From DASPKO01 sp035628055 (GTDB lineage: Bacteria; Planctomycetota; Phycisphaerae; Phycisphaerales; UBA1924), in contig DASPKO010000054.1 in the NCBI GenBank assembly GCA_035628055.1, positions 1-18,806 of the forward strand: a stretch of DNA of 18,806 bases, written 5' to 3'. Below are positions 1-6,353 of this stretch, piece after piece. The position numbers and the translations under genes were made by a program. A model generated the notes under the pieces. The model was not told the origin of the DNA. It did no database searches and saw only the letters and a list, made by a program, of their open reading frames with translations. Position 1 is the stretch's first letter. Each line of letters opens with the position of its first letter.

Positions 1-247
1 CGGGCCACTCCCTTGCCCGGTCCAGCAGGGCCGCGTCGAAGGCCGTGCGCCCGACGTGCTGGAGGCGCAGGTCGGCGGCGCCGACGGTCGCCAGCACGCG
101 GTCGGTGATCCCCTTGTTCACCGAGGCCGAGGCGCAGGCCACCGCCGCGATCAGCAGGGCGCACAGCCCGACCGAGGCGGCCAGCAGGAAGGTGCGGCTA
201 CGCCGGGCGGACAAGCTGTTGATAGCGAGCCGCAACGCCGGCCGCAT
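1..247 (-). CDS. ABC transporter permease, FtsX/MacB type (N-terminal part, runs off the left edge)
   Basis: Only the first 82 codons are in the window. The predicted protein begins MRPALRLAINSLSARRSRT, followed by a hydrophobic segment (about residues 20-42, rich in L, A, V) and then a soluble stretch starting near VNKGITDRV. This short basic amphipathic N-terminus, one transmembrane helix and then a periplasmic domain is the standard beginning of FtsX/MacB/LolCE-type permeases. The start lies 50 nt inside the ATPase gene upstream on the same strand and is preceded by a GGAGG Shine-Dalgarno 6 nt away, so the two are probably translationally coupled subunits of one exporter or lipoprotein/peptide release system. 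The substrate cannot be inferred. The family call is firm for so short a piece because the ATPase partner is of the matching class. Confidence 0.8.
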   Translation of the reverse strand, partial: MRPALRLAINSLSARRSRTFLLAASVGLCALLIAAVACASASVNKGITDRVLATVGAADLRLQHVGRTAFDAALLDRAREWP

Positions 248-932
248 CGAGCCCCTCCGTTTCGATCTCCCCGGTGACCCGCCCGTCCGAGAGGACCATC
301 ACGCGCCGGCAGTGGATCGCCGCCGCGGGCTCGTGCGTGACCATGACCACGCCCATGCCGTGCTCGGCCGCGAGGGCGCGCAGCAGCTCCCACAGCCTGG
401 CGCTGCTGACCGAGTCCAGGCTGCCGGTGGGCTCGTCGGCCAGCAGGACCCGGGGCGCAAAGAGCAGAGCCCGCGCGATCGCCACCCGCTGCTGCTCGCC
501 CCCGCTGAGCGCATCGGGGCGGTGGTCGGCCCGGTCCGGCACCCCGAGCGCGGCCAGCAGCTCTCCGGCGCGCCGCCGCAGCCAGTCCTTCGGCTCGCGC
601 TGCAGCAGCCCCGGGAGCTCGACGTTCTGGCGGGCCGTGAGCGTGGGCACGAGGTTGTACTGCTGGAAGACGATGCCGACCGCGCGCCCGCGGAACCGCG
701 TCAGAGCGCGCTCGTCCAGCTCGTGCAGCCGGCGCCCCGAGACGACCACCTCCCCCGCGTCGGGCTTGTCGAGGGCGCCCAGCAGGTGCAGCAGCGTGCT
801 CTTCCCGCTGCCGGACGCCCCCATGATGCCATAGAACCCCGGCTCGGTGATCTCGAGGTCGGCCCCGCGCAGGGCCGTCACCACCCGCCCCGGCAGCCGG
901 TAGCTCTTGGTCACGCCGCGGCACCGGATCAT
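198..932 (-). CDS. ABC transporter ATP-binding protein, LolD/MacB type
   Basis: This 244-aa ATPase should energise the permease encoded immediately downstream. Visible motifs are Walker A GASGSGKST (residues 38-46), Q-loop VFQQYNLVP (Q90/Q91), signature LSGGEQQRVAIARAL (142-156), Walker B with catalytic Glu LLADEPTGSLD (163-173), and a switch His in VTHEP. The FQxxNLxPxLTxxxNVxLP pattern and the TGSLD D-loop are typical of the LolD/MacB/FtsE branch rather than importers. I chose the ATG at 932 because MIRCRGVTKSY matches normal family N-termini. The reading frame stays open upstream into gcvH, but that is a high-GC artefact. It starts 56 nt after gcvH ends, so it may be co-transcribed with it. 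Its last 50 nt overlap the permease gene. Confidence 0.93.
   Translation of the reverse strand: MIRCRGVTKSYRLPGRVVTALRGADLEITEPGFYGIMGASGSGKSTLLHLLGALDKPDAGEVVVSGRRLHELDERALTRFRGRAVGIVFQQYNLVPTLTARQNVELPGLLQREPKDWLRRRAGELLAALGVPDRADHRPDALSGGEQQRVAIARALLFAPRVLLADEPTGSLDSVSSARLWELLRALAAEHGMGVVMVTHEPAAAIHCRRVMVLSDGRVTGEIETEGLDAAGVAARYQQLVRPA
254..258 (-). promoter_or_regulatory. Ribosome binding site inside the ATPase gene, for the permease
   Basis: The minus strand reads GGAGG six nucleotides before the ATG at 247. It lies within the 3' end of the ATPase reading frame and decides the permease start. It supports reinitiation or independent entry of ribosomes at the overlapping gene. Confidence 0.65.
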
Positions 933-988
933 CGCCGGGTCCGCGCCCGGTGTTGAACCCCAGCCGGCATCCCGGGGCGCAACCGCGG

Positions 989-1366
989 TCACGACCCGTT
1001 CTGCTGCTGGTAGCCGGCCGCGTCCATGAGCCCGGCCAGCCCCGTCTTGTCGGTGATGCGGGCCCGGATCAGCCAGGCGCCGTACGGGTCGCTGTTGAGC
1101 AGCGAAGGGTCCTCCGCGACTGCGGAGTTGATCTCGGTGATCTCGCCCGCGGCCGCGCAATACACGTCGCTGGTCGCCTTCACCGACTCGACCTCCGCAA
1201 CGGCGTCGCCAGCCTTGAACCGGGTTCCCACCGGTTTCATCTGTGCGTAGGTGATGTCGGTGAGCTGCTCGACGGCGAAGCGCGTCAGCCCCAGCGTCAG
1301 GGTGTCGCCCTCGACCTTGTGCCACTCGTGCGAGTCGGAGTAGAGCCGGTCCGTCGGGATCGCCAT
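989..1366 (-). CDS. gcvH: Glycine cleavage system H protein
   Basis: GcvH is the lipoyl carrier that shuttles the aminomethyl group between the P, T and L proteins of glycine cleavage in the cytoplasm. The 125-aa product has the usual family length. It shows the N-terminal YSDSHEWHKVEGDTLTLGLT region and the lipoylation motif ESVKATSDVY with the acceptor Lys at residue 63. It also has the conserved C-terminal block LLNSDPYGAWLIRARI (family pattern N.dPy..gWl). The ATG at 1366 was chosen because MAIPTDRLYSDSHEW matches the family start. The reading frame extends further upstream without homology. No gcvT, gcvP or lpd gene is in the window, so it is a stand-alone copy. It is divergent from the isomerase gene and may be co-transcribed with the ABC genes downstream. 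Confidence 0.95.
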   Translation of the reverse strand: MAIPTDRLYSDSHEWHKVEGDTLTLGLTRFAVEQLTDITYAQMKPVGTRFKAGDAVAEVESVKATSDVYCAAAGEITEINSAVAEDPSLLNSDPYGAWLIRARITDKTGLAGLMDAAGYQQQNGS

Positions 1367-1421
1367 GGGTGCCTCGCCGGTGTCGGTGCCCGCCCCCGCC
1401 CGGACGCCCGGGCGCGGCCCC

Positions 1422-1427
1422 ATGCTA
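1422..1427 (-). promoter_or_regulatory. Possible -10 element of gcvH (TAGCAT)
   Basis: On the minus strand TAGCAT stands out in an otherwise almost pure GC intergenic region and would give a leader of roughly 50 nt before the gcvH ATG. No convincing -35 box is seen at the proper spacing, so this is tentative. Confidence 0.3.
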
Positions 1428-1495
1428 GCCGGGCCGGGTTTCCGCCGGTGCGGACCGCCTGCCCCCGCTCTCTGGCGGCGCCGCGCCGCCCCGGC

Positions 1496-1501
1496 TACAT
1501 T
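1496..1501 (+). promoter_or_regulatory. Possible -10 element (TACATT) close to the isomerase start
   Basis: TACATT lies 8 nt before the ATG at 1510. If used as a sigma-70-like -10 box it would place the transcription start at or next to the start codon, giving a leaderless mRNA for the isomerase-cmk-plsC operon. No clear -35 box is visible. Confidence 0.4.
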
Positions 1502-1509
1502 GGCCCGCC

Positions 1510-2346
1510 ATGCTCCTGACCCTGGCCGCAAGCTCACTGCGCGCCCTGCTGGCCCCGGACCGCTCCGGGAACGCCAGGCTGCGGCTGGCCGACCTTCCCC
1601 GGTACGCCCGGGAGGAGCTGGGCCTCTTCGGGCTCAACTTCAGCACGGCCCTGCTGGCCGGGAGCGACTACGAGTCTCTGGACCGACTGCGCGAGGCCGC
1701 CGATCGGGCCGCCTGCCCCTGCCTGGTGCTCGTCGAGTCCGAGCCCCTCGACTTCGCGTCCGAGGACGACGACCTGGCCGAGGCCGCCGTCGAGCGCCTG
1801 GTGCGCGTGGCCCGCGCCGCCAGCCGGCTGGGATGCAACTCGGCCTCGGTGATGCTCGGGGGCGTTACCGACGAGCCCGGCGTCGACCGGTCGGTCGAGC
1901 GGCTCAAGCAGGTGATCCGCGTCGCCGATCGCCTGGAGCTGAACATCCTGCTGATGTCGGCCAGCGGGCTCACCGCCGACCCCGACAGCCTCACGGCGCT
2001 CATCAAGCGGATCGGGGGCTTCCGCATCGGGACCATGCCCGACTTCGAACTGGCCGGCCTCGCGCCCGATCCCGTGCTCTATCTGCGCCGTCTGACCCCC
2101 TACGCCGCGGCCGTGACCGCGGCCACGCGGCGCGGCAAGCCGGTGAAGAAGGCGGGCGGCCCTGATGAGATCGCCGAGCTGGCCCGGCTCGCCCGCACCG
2201 TGCAGTCGGTCGGGTACACCGGGACGCTCGCGCTCGACTATCGCGGCGACGGGGACCCCGTCCCGGTCCTCCTCAAGGCCCGGGCCGCGCTCGAGGCCGC
2301 ACTGGGCCCCGAGGCGGCGCGCCCGGCGGAGGCCCCGCCCGAATGA
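1510..2346 (+). CDS. Sugar phosphate isomerase/epimerase-like TIM-barrel protein
   Basis: The 278-aa product looks like the xylose-isomerase-like TIM barrel (AP endonuclease 2) superfamily, whose members isomerise or epimerise sugars or cleave abasic DNA with divalent metals. Support comes from alternating strand/helix segments and strand-end motifs: LGLFGLNFSTALLAG near residues 38-52, CLVLVESEPLDF near 70, ELNILLMSASG near 141, FRIGTMPDFELAG near 171, and GYTGTLALDYRGDGDP near 236. The last two resemble the metal-ligand strands of the family (D.gH and E..g.gD), but several usual Glu/His ligands are not obvious, so the substrate and even catalysis are uncertain. Many planctomycetes carry numerous paralogues. 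Its stop overlaps the cmk start (ATGA), which suggests co-translation. The start is supported by the adjacent -10-like box. Confidence 0.75.
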   Translation: MLLTLAASSLRALLAPDRSGNARLRLADLPRYAREELGLFGLNFSTALLAGSDYESLDRLREAADRAACPCLVLVESEPLDFASEDDDLAEAAVERLVRVARAASRLGCNSASVMLGGVTDEPGVDRSVERLKQVIRVADRLELNILLMSASGLTADPDSLTALIKRIGGFRIGTMPDFELAGLAPDPVLYLRRLTPYAAAVTAATRRGKPVKKAGGPDEIAELARLARTVQSVGYTGTLALDYRGDGDPVPVLLKARAALEAALGPEAARPAEAPPE

Positions 2347-3107
2347 CCGCGCCCGCGGCCCCCAGCCACCGCCTGATCGTCACGATCGACGGCCCCGCGG
2401 GCACGGGCAAGTCGTCGGTGGCGCAGCGGCTCGCCCGGCGCCTGGGCCTGGACTTCCTCGACACCGGCGCCATGTACCGGGCCGCGGCCGCGCTCGCGCT
2501 CGATCACGGGATCGATCCGGGCGACCACAACGCCGTCCTCGAGACCACCATGGCCGCCGACATGCACTTTGACTTCACCCGCGACCCGCCGGCGCTGGTC
2601 GCCGCCGGGGCCGAGATGACCCGGCGGCTTCGCGATGCGGACGTGACCGCCGTGGTCTCGACCATCGCGGGGAACCCGTCGCTGCGCCGCTACATGGTGC
2701 GTCAGCAGCGCGCCATCGCGGCCGGGCACCCGCGCCTGGTAACGGAGGGACGGGACCAGGGCTCGGTGGTCTTTCCCGACGCGGAGGCGAAGTTCTATCT
2801 CGAGGCGAGCCCGCGGGTCCGCGGGTCCCGGCGGGCCGCCCAGCTCCGCGCCGGGGGTCGCGTGGTCGACGAGGCCGCCCTCGTCCGCGAGATCATCGAG
2901 CGTGACCGCTCCGACTCGACGCGCTCCGACGGGCCGCTCGTCTGCCCGCCCGACGCCGAGCGCATCGACACCTCCGACGTCTCGCTCGACGAGGTCGTCG
3001 ATCTCCTCGAGCGGCGCGTGCGGACCCGCTGCGGGCACGCGCTCGAGGGTGGGGGGGGCGTCGTGGTGCCGCGGCCCGCGCGCCAGCCCCGCACGGGACG
3101 CGCATGA
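2343..3107 (+). CDS. cmk: Cytidylate kinase
   Basis: Cmk phosphorylates CMP and dCMP with ATP in pyrimidine nucleotide synthesis. The 254-aa product has the P-loop GPAGTGKS (residues 17-24), the LDTGAMYRAAA block (39-49), VSTIAGNPSLRRYMVRQQR (105-123), the GRDQGSVVFPDAEAKFYLEAS nucleotide-binding block (136-156) and the lid region EIIERDRSDSTRSDGPL with downstream DAERIDTS (183-211). Typical Cmk is about 220-230 residues. Here about 30 extra residues follow LLERRVR and include a Gly run encoded by a G8 tract. The start overlaps the previous stop (ATGA) and its own stop overlaps the plsC ATG, so expression is tightly coupled. Identification is firm; the value of the C-terminal tail is unknown. 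Confidence 0.96.
   Translation: MTAPAAPSHRLIVTIDGPAGTGKSSVAQRLARRLGLDFLDTGAMYRAAAALALDHGIDPGDHNAVLETTMAADMHFDFTRDPPALVAAGAEMTRRLRDADVTAVVSTIAGNPSLRRYMVRQQRAIAAGHPRLVTEGRDQGSVVFPDAEAKFYLEASPRVRGSRRAAQLRAGGRVVDEAALVREIIERDRSDSTRSDGPLVCPPDAERIDTSDVSLDEVVDLLERRVRTRCGHALEGGGGVVVPRPARQPRTGRA
3051..3058 (+). repeat. Homopolymeric G8 tract in the cmk 3' end
   Basis: Eight consecutive G lie in the codons for the Gly run of the Cmk tail. Such tracts are slippage-prone and are also a common place for sequencing or assembly indels. A one-base change would alter the last ~15 codons of cmk and the stop-start overlap with plsC, but not the catalytic core. Confidence 0.9.
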
Positions 3108-3811
3108 CCGCGGCTCGGCCCAGGCCACCCACCGACGCGGGCGCAACCCATGCGCCCCCGCGCCGCGGGCTCGTCGCCCGCGCCATCTACACCTGCAGCT
3201 CCCTGCTCGTGCGGAACCTGGCCCTGCTCTTCTACCGCCTGCGCGTCACCGGTCTGGAGAACGTCCCGAAGACCGGCCCGCTCCTGGTCGTCGCCAATCA
3301 CCAGTCGCACCTCGACCCGCCGCTGATCGGCGTCTCGTTCCGTCACCGGAACCTCTACTTCATGGCCCGGGGCGGGCTCTTCCGCAACCGCTTCTTCGCC
3401 TGGCTGATCCGCAACCTCAACTCGATCCCCGTCGGCGAGGGGGCCGGCGAGGCCGCCGCCATCCGTACCGCGATCGGCGTCCTCCGCTCCGGACGTGCTC
3501 TGCTAATCTTTCCCGAGGGAACGCGCTCGCCCGACGGGGGGCTCCAGCCCTTCAAGCGCGGCACGTGGCTGCTGATCTCGCGGGCGCAGTGCCCGGTCCT
3601 GCCCGTCGCCATCGAGGGTGCGTTCGACGCCTGGCCGCGCTGGCAGCGCCTCCCGAGCCTCTTCGGGCACCGGGTCAGCATCGCCATGGGCCGGGTAATC
3701 CAGCCCGGGCCACTGCTCGAGATGGGGGACCAGGCCGCGCTCGCCGCGATCGCCCGCGAGATCGAGGCGCTGCGGCGTGGGCTCCCGAGGCGCCGCTCCG
3801 GCGCCCGCTGA
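3104..3811 (+). CDS. plsC: 1-acyl-sn-glycerol-3-phosphate acyltransferase
   Basis: PlsC acylates lysophosphatidic acid to phosphatidic acid at the inner face of the membrane. The 235-aa product contains acyltransferase motif I NHQSHLD (N65, catalytic H66, D71), a motif II-like block MARGGLFRNRFFAWLIRNLN (87-106), motif III FPEGTRSPDG (136-145) followed by FKRG, and motif IV CPVLPVAIEGA (163-173). A hydrophobic stretch near residues 27-45 (IYTCSSLLVRNLALLFY) is the likely membrane contact. The first ~25 residues are Pro/Arg/Ala-rich and poorly conserved in type, but the ATG is fixed by the ATGA overlap with cmk. cmk next to plsC is a recurring arrangement in bacteria. The gene ends 21 nt before the convergent TauE-type gene. 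Confidence 0.95.
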   Translation: MTAARPRPPTDAGATHAPPRRGLVARAIYTCSSLLVRNLALLFYRLRVTGLENVPKTGPLLVVANHQSHLDPPLIGVSFRHRNLYFMARGGLFRNRFFAWLIRNLNSIPVGEGAGEAAAIRTAIGVLRSGRALLIFPEGTRSPDGGLQPFKRGTWLLISRAQCPVLPVAIEGAFDAWPRWQRLPSLFGHRVSIAMGRVIQPGPLLEMGDQAALAAIAREIEALRRGLPRRRSGAR

Positions 3812-3832
3812 CGGGGCGCGCTCGTCCTCCGC

Positions 3833-4615
3833 TTAGAGGCCGACGAGCTTCCCCGCGGCCAGCAGCAGCAGCACCGTGATCACCAGCCGCACGGCCCGCA
3901 GCGGGAGGCGGTGGGTGAGCCCGGCCCCGAGCTGAGCTCCCAGGATGGCGGTCGGGGCCATCGCCAGCGCCAGCCACAGCGCCTCGCGCGGCGCGTGCCC
4001 GTGCTGGGAGAGCGTGCTGAGCTTCAACCCCGCGCCGAACACCGCTGAGACCGCGATGACCGAGCTGCTCGTCGCGATCGACTGACGCAACGGCAGCCGG
4101 CACACGAGCTGAAGCAGCGGCACCAGCAGCACCCCGCCCCCAAGCCCCAGCAGCCCGCCCACCAGCCCGGTCGCGGCGCCCGCGGAGAGCAGACGCCCCG
4201 GCGTGGGACGCCCCGCGGTCCGCTCTTCCTGGTGGCGCACCAGCCGCCAGATATTAAAGACGCAATAGCATACGATGAACCCGGCCAGCACCAGCCGCAG
4301 CGCCGTGCCGGCGAACCGGTCCGAGAGCAGCACCCCCAGGATCATGAACGCGATGGTGCTCGAGAGCAGCGGCCAGAAGAGTGCCGCCCCCACGCGCTGG
4401 CTGGACCGGTGCCGGATCGAAGCCGGCACCGCCACCGCGATGTTCACGGTCATCGCCGCCGCCATGTAAACGTGGTGGATCGACGCGGGCCGGTCCCCGA
4501 AGACCATGTGCAATCCGGGGAGCATGACCATCGAGCCGCCCACCCCGGCCAGGCCCCCGAGCAGACCGGCCACCAGGCCGATCCCCAGACCGCCCGCCAG
4601 CTCTGGGATCGTCAC
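3833..4615 (-). CDS. TauE/SafE-family sulfite exporter-like membrane protein
   Basis: The protein is a polytopic inner-membrane transporter of the TauE/SafE (DUF81) family, which exports or takes up small sulfur or organic anions. Two family half-repeats are visible: LLGGLAGVGGSMVMLPGL near the N-terminus and LLGLGGGVLLVPLLQLV in the second half, each opening a bundle of hydrophobic helices. The C-terminus ends in a helix (LVITVLLLLAAGKLVGL). I prefer the GTG at 4615: it starts right at the first helix (VTIPELAGGLGIGLVAG) and has GGAG 8 nt upstream within GGTGGAGC. An ATG at 4672 in the same frame would add a Gly-rich, non-hydrophobic 19-residue leader, and a TACGAT -10-like hexamer overlaps that ATG. 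The length of 260 aa is usual for the family. The substrate is unknown. Confidence 0.88.
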   Translation of the reverse strand: MTIPELAGGLGIGLVAGLLGGLAGVGGSMVMLPGLHMVFGDRPASIHHVYMAAAMTVNIAVAVPASIRHRSSQRVGAALFWPLLSSTIAFMILGVLLSDRFAGTALRLVLAGFIVCYCVFNIWRLVRHQEERTAGRPTPGRLLSAGAATGLVGGLLGLGGGVLLVPLLQLVCRLPLRQSIATSSSVIAVSAVFGAGLKLSTLSQHGHAPREALWLALAMAPTAILGAQLGAGLTHRLPLRAVRLVITVLLLLAAGKLVGL

Positions 4616-4805
4616 GCCGAACGCTCCACCCGCATGACCCCCGCCAGGCTTCCGGCCCCCGATCAGGGCCATCGTACAGCGACCGGCCCCGGACCGGGCA
4701 GGCGACGAGGCGGCCCACCCCGCAAAGGCCGCATAACCCCACCCCAAATTCGGGCCCGGGCCGGTCTTCGGCTCATCCAAGCCATCACGGCGCGCGCCGG
4801 GCAGG

Positions 4806-4811
4806 TATATT
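4806..4811 (+). promoter_or_regulatory. Possible -10 element (TATATT) upstream of the 3D-domain gene
   Basis: TATATT is the most AT-rich hexamer in the divergent intergenic region and lies 52 nt before the ATG at 4864, with no other start candidate having a good ribosome binding site. No clear -35 box is seen. Confidence 0.35.
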
Positions 4812-4863
4812 GGGCTCGCCGCCGAGCGCGGCCCTGACCGTGAGCCCAAGACCCGCCCAAACC

Positions 4864-5652
4864 ATGCCCTCTCGGCCCATGCCCGGGCTGCGCCAGCGCC
4901 TGGCGCTCGATGCCACCCTGCAGGTCGCGGCCCTGGTCGTGCTGACCGGGCTGGTCGCGTGGTCCGCGATCCTCACCAAGCAGGCGGCCCGCCGGGGGGC
5001 CATCCCCGCGCTCGCCGAACTCGGCGCCAACAGCGCCCGGCCGGCGCCTGCACCCAGGACAGATCCCGCACCCCCCGCGGAATCCCAGCCGGTGGCCGTG
5101 CTCGCACGCACGCACGCCGTGAGCCGGGCACTGGCCCTGTCGGCGCTCGGCGGCGTCGTGACCGACGCCTCGGCGGGCGGCACGAGCGCCCCGAGCGCGG
5201 AACCGGCCGCGCCCCGTGGCACCCAAGCGCCGGGCGTCCGCTCGGGCGATCTCTCGATCCGCTACTTCGGAGGCCGTCCCGTCCGCCCCGCGCGCACGCT
5301 CTGGATGACCGTCACGGCCTACTCGCCCGACGCGCGCTCGTGCGGGGCCTCGGCGGACGGCATCACGGCCTCGCTGCACTCGGTGCAGACCAACGCGGGC
5401 CGACTCGTCGCCGCCGATTCGGCCATCCTGCCGCTCGGCTCGATCCTCTCCATCCCGGGCTACAGCGGCGAGCAGATCGTTCCGGTGCTCGACCGGGGCG
5501 GGGCGATCAAGGGCCACCGGCTCGATGTGCTCTTCCCGACTCACGAGCAGGCCCGGCAGTTCGGCCGCCGGCGCGTGAAGGTCACGGTGTGGGAGTACGC
5601 CGACGGCAAGCCACCGCCCGATTGGCGCCGCCTCCGCGATTCCAAGAACTGA
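4864..5652 (+). CDS. Membrane-anchored 3D-domain protein (double-psi beta-barrel, possible cell-wall hydrolase)
   Basis: The 262-aa product starts with a short basic stretch and one hydrophobic helix (about residues 18-37, LQVAALVVLTGLVAWSAIL), then an Ala/Pro-rich linker, then a C-terminal 3D domain (about 146-245). The 3D domain, named for three conserved aspartates, is shared with MltA and Rpf/YuiC-type murein hydrolases. Here the aspartates are D185 in LVAADSAILPLGS, D210 in VPVLDRGGAIKG and D221 in GHRLDVLFP, all present. The family strand WMTVTAYSP is also intact. The likely site is the periplasmic face, anchored by the N-terminal helix. No peptidoglycan-binding module is fused. The ATG at 4864 gives a sensible anchor; the frame is open to a TTG at 4810. 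Enzyme activity is inferred. Confidence 0.82.
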   Translation: MPSRPMPGLRQRLALDATLQVAALVVLTGLVAWSAILTKQAARRGAIPALAELGANSARPAPAPRTDPAPPAESQPVAVLARTHAVSRALALSALGGVVTDASAGGTSAPSAEPAAPRGTQAPGVRSGDLSIRYFGGRPVRPARTLWMTVTAYSPDARSCGASADGITASLHSVQTNAGRLVAADSAILPLGSILSIPGYSGEQIVPVLDRGGAIKGHRLDVLFPTHEQARQFGRRRVKVTVWEYADGKPPPDWRRLRDSKN

Positions 5653-5659
5653 CCCGGCC

Positions 5660-5674
5660 GGGGCCCGCGGCCCC
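5660..5674. terminator. GC hairpin between convergent genes
   Basis: GGGGCC-CGC-GGCCCC forms a perfect 6-bp stem with a 3-nt loop in the 23-bp gap between two convergent genes. It could end transcription from both sides. There is no T tract, so classical intrinsic termination is not shown. Confidence 0.4.
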
Positions 5675-5675
5675 G

Positions 5676-6158
5676 TCAGCGCCGGGCCGTCGCCGGCAAC
5701 AGCCCGATGAGCACGCTCACGGCCCCCCCGATGAGCATCAGCCAGCGGCTGGTCTCGCCGGTCGCCAGGCGGCTCAAGCGCGTGGTCACGACCCGGCGGG
5801 GCGGCACCCGGAGCGGCTCGGGCTCGAGCGCCGGAAAGACCGACGCACCGCTCCGGGCCTGGTCCTCGGCGCTGGTCAGCGGCATCCACCCGGGCGGTGC
5901 CTTGTTGAGCTGGTTCGCCGCCAACGACAGGACCACCGCCTCGTCCCCGCGCTCCAGCGCCCCGAGATAGCTCGCGTAGCGCTCCAGCCGCTCCAGGCGA
6001 TGACGCTCGATCGCCAGGGCCCGGTCGCGCTGCCAGAGGGCGCTCTCCAGGTCCTCCTGCGCGGGGATCAGCACCACCGCGGCAATCACCGCTAACCCGG
6101 CGAGGACGAAGAGCCACCCGGGGTTCATCACCTCGCCGATGAGTCGCGCGCCGCGCAT
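5676..6158 (-). CDS. Unknown protein with two transmembrane helices and a charged coiled-coil region
   Basis: I do not recognise a family. The 160-aa product has an N-terminal helix (about residues 13-33, WLFVLAGLAVIAAVVLIPA). Next comes a highly charged helical segment rich in Arg, Glu and Leu (ERHRLERLERYASYLGALERGDE) that may form a short coiled coil, then a Pro-rich stretch, then a C-terminal helix (WLMLIGGAVSVLIGLLPA). The charged middle is likely on one side of the membrane, with both ends inserted. The phrase QLNKAPPGWMPL in the middle may be a useful search handle. ATG 6158 and ATG 6128 (MNPGWLF) are both possible; neither has a strong ribosome binding site. The frame is open further upstream, but that part is low-complexity and looks non-coding. 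The gene is convergent with the 3D-domain gene. Confidence 0.65.
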   Translation of the reverse strand: MRGARLIGEVMNPGWLFVLAGLAVIAAVVLIPAQEDLESALWQRDRALAIERHRLERLERYASYLGALERGDEAVVLSLAANQLNKAPPGWMPLTSAEDQARSGASVFPALEPEPLRVPPRRVVTTRLSRLATGETSRWLMLIGGAVSVLIGLLPATARR

Positions 6159-6353
6159 GCCGGAACCGATATCGGCCGGCCCCGCCGCCCCGCAACACCC
6201 GGACCGGGGCACGCTCGCTCCCTCCGGCGCGTTTCGCCGCTTGGAACCGGACCCAATTGCGGCGCGGTCTGTCGGCGCCGCCGTCCCGGGCGTGCCCCGA
6301 CCCGCGAAACTCATGGGGTGCGGCGCCCGGGCCGCCGCCTACGGAGCCCAGCG

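Noticed and set aside
198..247. Programmed frameshift fusing ATPase and permease
   Set aside because: No slippery heptamer was seen, and the permease has its own Shine-Dalgarno and ATG.
933..1325. N-terminal extension of the LolD-type ATPase into gcvH
   Set aside because: The extra residues overlap gcvH in another frame and match nothing; the ATG at 932 gives the normal family start.
1367..1430. Possible glycine riboswitch upstream of gcvH
   Set aside because: The leader is too short and no glycine aptamer core was recognised.
6166..6175. Palindrome CCGATATCGG near the start of the two-TM unknown
   Set aside because: A single 10-bp palindrome without a repeat copy or neighbouring regulator is weak evidence for an operator.
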